From Treponema vincentii F0403 (GTDB lineage Bacteria > Spirochaetota > Spirochaetia > Treponematales > Treponemataceae): 64,000 bases of DNA. The translations under genes and the position numbers were made by a program. Below the pieces are notes generated by a model. It had not been told where the DNA came from. It saw only the letters and a program-made list of their open reading frames with translations, and searched no databases. Positions within the stretch are counted from its first letter, which is position 1, and each line of letters starts with the position of its first letter. Shown here piece after piece: positions 1 through 8,036 of this stretch. Location: positions 554,697 through 618,696 of the forward strand of contig NZ_KE332512.1 of assembly GCF_000412995.1 (NCBI RefSeq), in the 5' to 3' direction.

Positions 1-826
1 TATTCATATACCCATCAGACCAAAAACGATGTGTGTCCGGTGAAAGAAAATTACTCAAAAACTCCCGTGCTTGATCTTCCGATTGTATCTGAATACTGGA
101 AGCAACACGCATATCCCGCCATTCGTAATACCGTTTTTCCAACCATGCATTATTGACGGGAGAAGCATAGAATTGACCAAGAGCAGCGAGCGTATCACCG
201 ATAAAGCGGATATCAAGCGCGTCATTTGATTGAGTAACATCCGACACGACAGCCTTTGTAACAGTATCAGCAGCAGCCGGTACAGCTTCTTCTTCGACAA
301 CTACCGGCTTAGCATCCGTCACGGTACGGGCAGCAAAAATACGATCAACATCCAATAAAATATATAACTGTCCGGCATTTTCTACTACGCCGTAAATATA
401 CTTAATATTTATATCACCAAAAATAGGATGCGGCGGTTGAATAGTGTTTTTTGAAACCCCAACTACTTTATCAATTCGGTCGACAACAATACCGAAAGTT
501 TGATCGTCAACATTGATGATGACCATACTTTCAATAGTATCTTTTGCACGCTGCTTAATCGGAATATTGAAGAAAATACGCAAATCGATAATGGGGATAA
601 TATCGCCGCGAAGGTTATACACGCCAAGTACAAACGGCGCCGTATTCGGAACATACGTAAAGTTATTCGCTTTTGCGATCTCCTTTACTTTCATAATATC
701 GATTGCGTAATCTTTTTCTGCAAGAGAAAAAGTTATCATTTTAAAGTCGATAATCGAAACATGTTCGCTGACATATTCCTCTTGCATCTCTTCATTTACG
801 CTTGTATTCAACTCGGTTCTTTCCAT
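1..826 (-). CDS. cheW: CheW coupling protein with C-terminal extension (3' end outside window)
   Basis: Reads leftward from an ATG at 826 and runs off the window edge, so about 275 codons are visible. Residues about 25-165 form a CheW domain: MITFSLAEKDYAIDI, then VLGVYNLRGDIIPIIDLR and FGIVVDRIDKVVGV are typical CheW strands. CheW scaffolds CheA onto chemoreceptors at the inner membrane. Past about residue 175 there is an Ala/Val-rich linker and a further domain, ending at the edge in a segment with SPDTHRFWSDGY. Plain CheW proteins are about 150-170 aa, so this one is extended. Treponemes are known to have CheW joined to a CheR-like domain, and I infer that here. The gene starts 17 bases after cheA ends, with AAGGGGA upstream, so the two are cotranscribed. 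Confidence 0.88.
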   Translation of the reverse strand, partial: MERTELNTSVNEEMQEEYVSEHVSIIDFKMITFSLAEKDYAIDIMKVKEIAKANNFTYVPNTAPFVLGVYNLRGDIIPIIDLRIFFNIPIKQRAKDTIESMVIINVDDQTFGIVVDRIDKVVGVSKNTIQPPHPIFGDINIKYIYGVVENAGQLYILLDVDRIFAARTVTDAKPVVVEEEAVPAAADTVTKAVVSDVTQSNDALDIRFIGDTLAALGQFYASPVNNAWLEKRYYEWRDMRVASSIQIQSEDQAREFLSNFLSPDTHRFWSDGYMN

Positions 827-843
827 AGTTATCTAATCCCCTT

Positions 844-3270
844 TTACCAGATGGAAGCCTCGCGCCGTTCACGGGCATGCATTTCCTGTTTTAACCCCAA
901 ATCAAGTAATTGCCCGACATCAATAATCAATGAAACGGATCCGTCTCCTAAAATTGAAGCACCGGCAATTCCCGGAGAATTTGTAAACTGATCTTTCAAG
1001 GGCTTGATAACGACATCTTCCTCACCGATAAGACTGTCGACCATCAGTCCAACTTTCTTTTCAGCTGTTCCGACAATAACGATATAATGATGCCCGTCAT
1101 CACCTTTTTCCGCAGAAGGAACACCGAACAATCTATTCAGACGCAACAAGCTGATCACCTCGTCGCGCACATTAAACACTTCATAACTGTCAATGCGGTT
1201 AATTTCTTCGCTGCGCACACGATGACTTTCAATAACTGAAGTAATCGGGATAGAATACACTTCTTCACCGACGCGTATCAGCAAGCCTTGAATAATTGCA
1301 AGCGTCAGCGGCAGTTTTATTGTAAAACGGGTTCCTCTGTTTCTTTCAGACACAACCGTGACGGTTCCATTCAGTTTTTCGATATGGGTCTTAACGACAT
1401 CCAATCCGACACCTCGACCCGAAACACTGGAAATTGTCTTTGAAGTCGAAAAGCCCGGTGCAAAGATCAGCTGATACGCTTCGACATCGGTGAGGTTTTT
1501 TCCCGGATGTAAAAGGCCTCGTTCAACGGCCTTCGCTTTGACGGCGTCAATATCGATACCCCTACCGTCATCGGCAACTTCAATAACAATCATATTGCCT
1601 TCATTGCTTGCTTTAAGAAGAAGCGTTCCTTGTTCGGATTTACCCAAGGCTTTTCGGTCTTCCGGAGTTTCAATACCGTGATCCATCGAATTACGCACAC
1701 AGTGCATGATAGGATCAAGGAGGTCCTCGACAACGGACTTATCCAACTCGGTGTCTTCACCTTCGATAACAAGCTGAATGTTCTTATTTAAAGTTTTGGA
1801 AAGGTCGCGAACTACGCGGGGGAAACGGCTGAAAATCTGGCTAATAGGCACCATACGGATTTTCATAACCCCTTCCTGCAATTCACCGGAAATACGCCCT
1901 AAATTCTGTGCGGAAGAGCGGAATTTTGTAACCGAATACTTCATCGAGGTTTCAAACTGACTAAAAAGTTCAAACATACCGGCATAATCCGCCGAAAGTT
2001 CTTTCTTAACGGTATTTAAATCCGCACCCTGCTGAAGTTTTTCAAGATATGTGGGGAACTTATCCAAAAGCTTGCGGATTCGGTCTTTATACTCACCGTT
2101 AGCATTTTGGAAAAGTGCATACAGCTCATTAAATTCCATCGCACTCTGGTTAAGGGATGCTTTAGTGATAACCGTTTCGCTGACCAAGTTAAGCAGATAG
2201 TCAATTCGTTTTGCATCAACACGCAGCACTGAACCGGAAGACGAATGACCGGTATTCGCAGCTGCGGCAGGCGGGCGTTTCGGATGTCCGGCATCACCGG
2301 ATGCAGCAGGCTGCGGTGCATCCGGCTGCGCCGCTTCTTCTTTCGGTTCTGCATCGGCTGCGGCAGGCTGAGCTGCGGCTGCCTGTGCAGCGGGCTGCTC
2401 CGGCTTGACATCTTTTGTTTTTGAGGCATCCCCTTCAGCACTGAAGGTCAGCTCATCGATGGAGGCGCTCAATGTTACATCGGGAATATTTGCAATCGAC
2501 AGCAGACTGCTTTCACTCGCAGATGAAGCAACATAATAGAGAACTTCAGGGTGAAATTCATCTTCATAAAGTGCGTCAAAATCGGGAACAGTCTTAAGCA
2601 CCATTGCAGACTGTTTTAATGCGGCAAACACCTGAATTCCACCGACGGTATTCATTAAACTTGATTCATCAAATTTGACACGAATAGCGTATACTTTATT
2701 ATCGGCAGGGACGGCTTCGCGCAGTTCCAATATTTCATATTCGGAAAGCAAGGATGCCGGATCGACAGCATTCTCATCACCGGAAGATGAAACCTTTGCT
2801 TGCGGCTGTTCTACCGGTGCAGCAGCAGGTTTCGACTGCGGTGCTTTTGCAGCAGTTTTTTTGTTATCTTTCTTTTCCGGTATATTAGACCGCAAGCGGG
2901 CAACGGTTGCGGAAACATCTTCTTTATACACATCACCGTTAGCTCGTGCATCAAGCATTGCTTTAATGATATCCAAAGAATACAGTAAAAGATCAATAGT
3001 ATCTTCGGTAACTGTAACCTTATTTGACCGGATAGCGTCAAGCAAATCTTCTACGGCATGAGTGAAACCGGATAATTCACTCATTTCAACAGTTGCAGAA
3101 CCGCCTTTTAACGTATGAGCAGCTCGGAAAATTTCATCAATAGCCTCTTTATTAGTAGGATCCTGTTCGATAACAAGGATATTACTTTCCAATTGTTCTA
3201 CTTGCTGTTCTGCTTCACTAAAAAAGTCTTTCAATAATTCTTCATTATTGATATCCAGATAATCACTCAT
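844..3270 (-). CDS. cheA: Chemotaxis histidine kinase CheA
   Basis: 808-aa CheA, the histidine kinase that phosphorylates CheY and CheB in response to receptors. The P1 phosphotransfer domain is at about 1-110, with the phospho-accepting His52 in AAHTLKGGSA. A response-regulator-binding region at about 180-285 is flanked by Ala/Pro/Gln-rich linkers (about 135-170 and 290-350). Dimerisation helices follow (LLNLVSETVITKASLNQ). The HATPase has N-box CVRNSMDHGIETPEDR, DDGRGID and SGRGVGLDV. A C-terminal CheW-like P5 domain ends at the stop. The linkers make it longer than E. coli CheA (654 aa). First gene of an operon with cheW. Upstream of the ATG a TTGACT and a TATAAT can be seen, but their spacing is about 19, so the promoter is uncertain. 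Confidence 0.97.
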   Translation of the reverse strand: MSDYLDINNEELLKDFFSEAEQQVEQLESNILVIEQDPTNKEAIDEIFRAAHTLKGGSATVEMSELSGFTHAVEDLLDAIRSNKVTVTEDTIDLLLYSLDIIKAMLDARANGDVYKEDVSATVARLRSNIPEKKDNKKTAAKAPQSKPAAAPVEQPQAKVSSSGDENAVDPASLLSEYEILELREAVPADNKVYAIRVKFDESSLMNTVGGIQVFAALKQSAMVLKTVPDFDALYEDEFHPEVLYYVASSASESSLLSIANIPDVTLSASIDELTFSAEGDASKTKDVKPEQPAAQAAAAQPAAADAEPKEEAAQPDAPQPAASGDAGHPKRPPAAAANTGHSSSGSVLRVDAKRIDYLLNLVSETVITKASLNQSAMEFNELYALFQNANGEYKDRIRKLLDKFPTYLEKLQQGADLNTVKKELSADYAGMFELFSQFETSMKYSVTKFRSSAQNLGRISGELQEGVMKIRMVPISQIFSRFPRVVRDLSKTLNKNIQLVIEGEDTELDKSVVEDLLDPIMHCVRNSMDHGIETPEDRKALGKSEQGTLLLKASNEGNMIVIEVADDGRGIDIDAVKAKAVERGLLHPGKNLTDVEAYQLIFAPGFSTSKTISSVSGRGVGLDVVKTHIEKLNGTVTVVSERNRGTRFTIKLPLTLAIIQGLLIRVGEEVYSIPITSVIESHRVRSEEINRIDSYEVFNVRDEVISLLRLNRLFGVPSAEKGDDGHHYIVIVGTAEKKVGLMVDSLIGEEDVVIKPLKDQFTNSPGIAGASILGDGSVSLIIDVGQLLDLGLKQEMHARERREASIW

Positions 3271-3391
3271 ACCAATTATATTAATTGCTTTTTGAGATTA
3301 GTCAAGGTCTCGCATACGAATTTTATAGTAATTAGCTTTTATCGTTATTAAGAAGATTGATAAAATGTCTGATAAGTTAAGAGGAGTTGCT

Positions 3392-3428
3392 ATAAAAGCG
3401 TACCGATTAGTACCCGATACGCTTTTAT
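3392..3428. terminator. Terminator hairpin after grdA
   Basis: An 11-bp perfect inverted repeat, ATAAAAGCGTA and TACGCTTTTAT, with a 15-nt loop. It lies 12 bases beyond the grdA stop, so it would end the trxB-trxA-grdA transcript. U-rich bases lie inside the stem on both strands, so it may work in either direction. There is no separate long U tract. Confidence 0.7.
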
Positions 3429-3439
3429 TCATAGCATTT

Positions 3440-3913
3440 TTACTTTAAAAACTTACAGTACTTTTCACGGTATTCTTTAACTTCCGCAATAATTGCAGGA
3501 ACATCAAGAACCATTTCCATCATACTGATCTGTTCTTCATAGACCTTAGGATCTATTTGATTTTTGATTTCCGGTTCAACCACATGATAACACAAAAGTC
3601 CCAACGAGACTCCTGCCAACGGACCTGCAAAAGTAGGATCACCGTTTGTAACGGTTTCACAGGCAAGACCTGAGGATTCAGCTTCGGCACCGCCGAGAAG
3701 CACTACCGTGTTCTCGCAACCGTACTTTTCAGCTAAATTTTTAACCCGCTTTTGGTTTTCCAAGTCCATTGCGCCTGCGCTTGTTCAGACGAAGCATTCG
3801 GTTGCCGCATAAACAACTTCAGCGCCCGCCGTTTCAGCACAAAGCTTTATGGCTTCCCCGGGAATGCCGTCGCGGTCACCGATGATGATGACCTTTTTGC
3901 CTTTTAATTCCAT
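3440..3913 (-). CDS. grdA: Glycine reductase selenoprotein A (Sec encoded by in-frame UGA)
   Basis: GrdA is the small selenoprotein of glycine reductase. It carries the carboxymethyl group as a selenoether on the way to acetyl phosphate. The frame opens at the ATG ending at 3913, behind GGAGG with a 7-nt spacer. It reads [19 protein letters not shown], reaches ATECFV, and meets TGA at 3785-3787 (codon 43). It continues without a break as [11 protein letters not shown] to 3440, giving 157 aa, the family's usual length. The context E-C-F-V-U-T matches clostridial GrdA, where this position is selenocysteine. A plain ORF caller would start at Met49 and lose the active site. It follows trxB and trxA as in clostridial grd operons, but grdE and grdB are not nearby. 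I could not fix a convincing SECIS hairpin for this gene by eye. Confidence 0.95.
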
Positions 3914-3935
3914 AGCATACCCTCCAAGGAAATTA

Positions 3936-3983
3936 TAGAGATCTCTAAAAACCGGATCGGATCTTTAGAGATCTCCCTATATC
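3936..3983. repeat. Dispersed palindrome, family B (copy 1)
   Basis: An inverted repeat between trxA and grdA. GAGATCTCTAAA is mirrored by TTTAGAGATCTC across a spacer of about 14 nt. It shares the core CTCTAAAAA...TTTAGAG with copies near 19298, 21800, 45142, 45241 and 62642. It lies in the trxA-grdA leader and could affect grdA expression or processing. That role is inference. Confidence 0.7.
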
Positions 3984-4076
3984 AGGGGATACTCCCCGAT
4001 ACTTCACTATCAAAATACCCTAGTGCAATGCAACAGGATATTGGACATCCCACGTCAATGAACAGATCTAAAATTC

Positions 4077-4394
4077 TTACAGATATTTTTGAAGTGTATC
4101 TTCAATCTGTTTGGCGTTCAGACCTTCGCCGGTCAGGTGTTCTTTTTTTTCTCCGTCAACATAGATTAAAATTGAAGGAAGACCGAGCACCTGTTCCTTC
4201 ATTGCTACTCTGCGTCCAAGTCCGATATCAAATGAGCAGAATTTTACCTTTCCCGTATAACGGTCTGCCATTGCATGGACATCAGGCATCAACTGCTTAC
4301 ACGGTACACAAGACTGAGACCAGAAATCCACCAAGGTAACACCCTTGGAACCATGAACTTCTTGTTCAAATGAATCTTTTGTTAATTCAACCAT
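4077..4394 (-). CDS. trxA: Thioredoxin with atypical CVPC active site
   Basis: 105-aa thioredoxin. The usual WCGPC is replaced by W-S-Q-S-C29-V-P-C32. The fold is otherwise standard: LVDFW before the active site, then VKFCSFDIG and the cis-Pro loop LGLPSILIY. Thioredoxins linked to glycine/amino-acid reductases in clostridia are known to have a variant motif with Val or Glu in place of Gly. They pass electrons from thioredoxin reductase to the selenoprotein. Position between trxB and grdA supports that role. The RBS is AGGAGG just upstream of the ATG. Confidence 0.93.
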   Translation of the reverse strand: MVELTKDSFEQEVHGSKGVTLVDFWSQSCVPCKQLMPDVHAMADRYTGKVKFCSFDIGLGRRVAMKEQVLGLPSILIYVDGEKKEHLTGEGLNAKQIEDTLQKYL

Positions 4395-4453
4395 TTTTAG
4401 TCCTCCTATATATGAGTCCCGCCGAACAATGCTGTCAAGCGGCTATCTTATCA

Positions 4454-5407
4454 TTATTTAGAAAGCTTTTGACGTGCTTTTATGTCATCAATATAGTTAC
4501 CAGCCCAAATTCCGGCTAATGCTCCGTCTGCTGCTGCAGTAACCACCTGCCGGGATTCTTTACGGATCACATCGCCTGCGGCATAAATACCGGGCACATT
4601 GGTTTCCATCCGTCCGTTGGTAATAATATAACCCGCTTCATCAAGTTTTACCAGGTCTTTTACCAGTTCGGTCTGAGGATCATGCCCGATAAATACGAAC
4701 AATCCCTCGGTCTTAAAATCTGAAATTTCTCCGGTTTTCGTATCCCGCAGTTTAAGGTGCGAAACGAGCCCGTCGCCGCATACTTCGTCTACTACGGCAT
4801 TCCATTTAAAGGCCATCTTAGGATTGGCAAACGCTTTTTCCTGAATAGATTTGGCAGCCCGCAACTCATCGCGGCGGTGGATAATTGTTACCTTATCGGC
4901 AAACTTTGTCAGATACATTGCTTCTTCAACGGCAGCATCTCCGCCGCCGACAACAGCGATCTCACATTCTTCAAAGAAAGCGCCGTCGCATGTAGCGCAA
5001 TACGAAACGCCTTTTCCGCTGAATTCTTTTTCACCTTTACAGCCGAGTGTTCGAGCTCCCGCGCCCGTTGCAATCAAAACCGCAAGCCCTTCATAGTCGG
5101 TTCCGTTGGTTCCATGTACAATATAATGAAGAGAATCACTACTCTTTTCAAGTTTTTCCGCACCCGTATTCACAAAGACGACACCGAACTTTTCGGCATG
5201 CTTATGGAAAGCCTCGCTAAGAGACGGACCGGTTGCTTCAGGAAAGCCCGGGTAATTCTCAATTTCTTCGGTAATATAGCATTGACCGCCTGTATTCCGC
5301 TTTTGTTCCAAGACAACGGTCTTTAATTTTGAACGTGCTGCATAAATTCCAGCTGCCATTCCCGCAGGACCGCCGCCAACAATTATCAAATCATACTTTT
5401 CGATCAT
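4454..5407 (-). CDS. trxB: Thioredoxin reductase
   Basis: 317-aa NADPH-dependent flavoprotein. The FAD-binding GGGPAG is at 11-16, the redox pair C137-A-T-C140 is followed by DGAFF, the NADPH-binding GGGDAA is at about 154-159, and the C-terminal FAD motif IYAAGDVI is present. It reduces TrxA. First gene of the trxB-trxA-grdA group, 59 bases before trxA. A strong GGGGGAA lies upstream of the ATG. With the CVPC thioredoxin it probably supplies electrons to glycine reductase. Confidence 0.96.
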   Translation of the reverse strand: MIEKYDLIIVGGGPAGMAAGIYAARSKLKTVVLEQKRNTGGQCYITEEIENYPGFPEATGPSLSEAFHKHAEKFGVVFVNTGAEKLEKSSDSLHYIVHGTNGTDYEGLAVLIATGAGARTLGCKGEKEFSGKGVSYCATCDGAFFEECEIAVVGGGDAAVEEAMYLTKFADKVTIIHRRDELRAAKSIQEKAFANPKMAFKWNAVVDEVCGDGLVSHLKLRDTKTGEISDFKTEGLFVFIGHDPQTELVKDLVKLDEAGYIITNGRMETNVPGIYAAGDVIRKESRQVVTAAADGALAGIWAGNYIDDIKARQKLSK

Positions 5408-5469
5408 TTGTTCCCCCGTTATTCGAATAAATTACCACAAAAAATATCTTTTGGCTAGGTGCAATCGAC

Positions 5470-5502
5470 ACCCTCGACGCAGAGCGTCGGGGTATGTTGA
5501 TT
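5470..5502. repeat. Dispersed hairpin, family A (copy 1)
   Basis: ACCCTCGACGC and GCGTCGGGGT pair around a 3-nt loop and are followed by TATGTTGATT. The same right-hand tail (hairpin then GTTGATT) occurs at 19342-19393 and 29682-29711. It lies between the convergence-free ends of malG and trxB (both leftward), in the trxB leader region. Confidence 0.65.
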
Positions 5503-5528
5503 TACCGATAGCTTTACCGTTCCGGCGG

Positions 5529-6415
5529 TTATTCTTTTACCGCTCCGGCGGCAAGGGACTTGAGCAGGAATTTCTGCCCTGCCATAAACAGCAGCGTAAA
5601 AGGCACTGCTACGAGCAGCGCTCCGGCGGCAAACATCGTAAAGTTGTCGTTTGCGCGGCCGTTAATCAGCTCGAAAAGGCCGAGCGCCAAGGTCTTTTTA
5701 TCATCGCTGCGCAAAATAAGGCGCGGGAAGATAAAGTCCATCCACGGTGCGGTAAAGCTGGTAAGCGCAAGGAACATAATCATCGGCTTTACCATCGGCA
5801 GTACGATTTTCACGTAGGTGGTAAACGAACCGGCGCCGTCGACATGGGCGGCTTCTTCAACGCTTTTCGGTACCGTATCAAAATAGCCTTTCATCAGCCA
5901 TACGTTAAAGGGCACACTGCCCGCCGCATATACCAAAAGGAGCCCCCAATGGGTATTTAAGCCGTTTATCTTCCATAGCAGCACATACGTTGCAACCATT
6001 CCGATAAAACTTGGGAACATCTGCAGCACAATCATAGAAGCGAGCAGCGGCTTTCGCAGCGGGAACCTAAAACGGGAAAAGATATAGGCGGCGGTTACGC
6101 AGACAGCCAAGGTCAAAAGAACATTGAACACCGCAATTTTGAGGGTATTGCCGTACCATTTAACATAGTTGGTGCCGCGCACATCGGTTGTGCCTTCGAC
6201 GATTTTTTGTCCGCGGGTGTTAAAAGCCGTTTGAACTGATACACCGACGGTTCCTTGGGAATAGGAGAAATGCTTGTTGCCGCCAACGAATTGGTCTTGG
6301 TAAACGCCGCGCCGACGGTAAAGGCAACGGGATAGAGGACAAAGAGCACCGTCGAAATAAGGACGGTATATAGGATAATCAGCACCAGTATGGTACTCAG
6401 AGAATGCTTTTTCAT
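5529..6415 (-). pseudogene. malG: Maltose/maltodextrin ABC permease MalG, apparent frameshift
   Basis: Inner-membrane permease of the maltodextrin importer. The N-terminus reads from the ATG at 6415 (MKKHSLSTILVL..., one TM helix, then IPKEPSVYQFKRLL). The rest reads in another frame (NTRGQKIVEGTTDVRG...VKWYGNTLKIA) and includes the EAA loop (VEEAAHVDGAGSF...VLP). The join falls at a run of four A on the + strand (6222-6225). A fifth A would give QFKRLFNTRGQ and one continuous protein of about 295 aa. This could be a real loss, slippage-based switching, or a base-calling error in a homopolymer. The malG start overlaps the malF stop by one base (TAATG). The last codons are followed by a near copy of the CCGCCGGAxCGGTAAA tail. 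Confidence 0.85.
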
Positions 6416-7797
6416 TACAGTTCTCCTTCTTTAAACGCCTTGGTATGCGTAAAATTATAGACTGCGAACGGCACCAGCACGACAAACACGAGGATGGAAA
6501 GTACCGAGGCAAGGTTGTACAAAGTCGGCGTATCATACGTAAGTTTATAAATCCACGAAATCAACAGGTCGGTTGCACCCGCCTTTGTCTGAATACTGTC
6601 GTCAAGATTCGGACCGCCGGCAGTAAGGAAAAATACCGCACCGAAGTTGTTGATATTGGCGGCAAACTGCATAATGAGAATAGGCATCGTTTGGAACAGC
6701 ACCAGCGGGAGTGTGATGCGGAAGAACTGCTGCATCTTATTCGCGCCGTCGATGGTTGCCGCCTCATAAATATCCGCAGGGATGGCCGTCATATTGCTGG
6801 TAATCAATATCATACTATACGGAAAACCGATCCAAATATTGACCAACAGCATCGTAATCTTTGCCATAAACGGGTCGGAAAGCCACTTAATCGGTTCACT
6901 CAAAAGACCGAACTGCATCAGCGAGCGGTTGATGGGGCCGAATGTTCCGTTTAAAAGGTTCGCCCAAATGAACAAACTCAGCATAACCGGAATGGCGTAC
7001 GGCAGGATAAACACGGTTCGGAAGAATTTCGGCAGCTTGATGCGCTTGTCGACAAGGATAACTGCGAATATCATACCGGTAAAATAACAGGTTGTGGTTG
7101 CAAAGAACGCCCAGATAACCGTCCACAGAGCGACGCGCCCGAAGGCGGAGAACCAGCTGTTTGCCATCTTTGAATTAAACATCGTGATAAAGTTTTCAAA
7201 ACCGACCCAGTCGACAAGGTTGTTCGGCGGAATGTGCTTGGGTGATGAATAATTCGTAAAGGCAACCAGCGCCGAAAAGATGAGCGGCAAAACAGTGAAA
7301 AACAGCATCAACAGGATCGCAGGACTCAGTCCGAGATACGGAAACGCCGATTCGACAAACTTCTTGCGGGCTTCCGCCGCGGACGGATAACGCTGCTTTT
7401 CCACGATATAGGCCGCCGTTTTTTTGGCAGTGATCACGTTCGCAACATACACGCCGATAAACACGACGAGCAGCAATACGGTGATAAGGCCGCCGATCAT
7501 CATGAAGATGGAATGATCCTTCATCTTGATGGGGACATTCGGTTTTTCATCTCCGAGTGTGATAAGGCCGATCAGACTCCGCACGATAGGGCCTTTTCCA
7601 TTGAACTGCATAACCGTCTGATCAAAAAAGATCAAAAATAAGACCGCCAATTCCATCAAAGCGAAAAAGGCGCCGCGCACGTATTGCTTTAAATAGAGGA
7701 TCTGACCGAGCCCCATAAAGCATGTCGATGCGGTTGACGTCTTTTTGATAATTGATTTGTCGATAACGGCGGCGCCTTGTAAGGTCGTTGTAGCCAT
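6415..7797 (-). CDS. malF: Maltose/maltodextrin ABC permease MalF
   Basis: 460-aa permease with several membrane helices, an extended N-terminal hydrophobic region, and the EAA loop that binds the ATPase (EAATIDGANKMQQFFRITLP). The start is set at 7797, where AGGAGGAG sits 6 nt before ATG. The frame stays open 14 codons further, but that part lies in a hairpin element. Works with MalG, the MalE lipoprotein and an ATPase that is not in the window (MalK/MsmX type). Confidence 0.93.
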   Translation of the reverse strand: MATTTLQGAAVIDKSIIKKTSTASTCFMGLGQILYLKQYVRGAFFALMELAVLFLIFFDQTVMQFNGKGPIVRSLIGLITLGDEKPNVPIKMKDHSIFMMIGGLITVLLLVVFIGVYVANVITAKKTAAYIVEKQRYPSAAEARKKFVESAFPYLGLSPAILLMLFFTVLPLIFSALVAFTNYSSPKHIPPNNLVDWVGFENFITMFNSKMANSWFSAFGRVALWTVIWAFFATTTCYFTGMIFAVILVDKRIKLPKFFRTVFILPYAIPVMLSLFIWANLLNGTFGPINRSLMQFGLLSEPIKWLSDPFMAKITMLLVNIWIGFPYSMILITSNMTAIPADIYEAATIDGANKMQQFFRITLPLVLFQTMPILIMQFAANINNFGAVFFLTAGGPNLDDSIQTKAGATDLLISWIYKLTYDTPTLYNLASVLSILVFVVLVPFAVYNFTHTKAFKEGEL

Positions 7798-7811
7798 TAA
7801 AACTCCTCCTA

Positions 7812-8036
7812 TAAAAACTTTTGCAGGATGTTTAAACATCCGAAAAAGTTTTTAGTCGTGCGCATGTCCTGCAACGAGGAGCTTTGTTCCGAAGTTCAGG
7901 ACGTCGCACCCGTAAATAATCGAGTTTGCACCGCAAACTTTACCGCCACGGATGGCGGTGGTTATAACAGAAGCGATATTTTGGCATTGCCAAAATTCGC
8001 CATCAACCGATGTACACGGAAGTTCATCGGTTGATG
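7812..8036. repeat. Compound hairpin array in the malF leader
   Basis: Six different hairpins in series. AAAAACTTTT...AAAAGTTTTT encloses the palindrome GGATGTTTAAACATCC (7826-7841). GTGCG+GTCCTG pairs with CAGGAC+CGCAC (7858-7909). GTTTGC/GCAAAC is at 7924-7938 and ACCGCC/GGCGGT at 7942-7959. TTTTGGC/GCCAAAA ends at 7995. CATCAACCGATG/CATCGGTTGATG is at 8001-8036. The last stem contains the stop codon of the amylase gene (8024-8026). No open frame explains the block. Similar arrays occur at 26122, 29578, 31357 and 55006. Confidence 0.8.

Noticed and set aside
2016-2441. 141-aa frame inside cheA in another frame
   Set aside because: Shadow of the Ala/Pro/Gln-rich CheA linker; low complexity and no RBS.
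7812-8036. CRISPR array
   Set aside because: The hairpins differ from each other and there is no fixed repeat-spacer pattern. The same holds for the other arrays.
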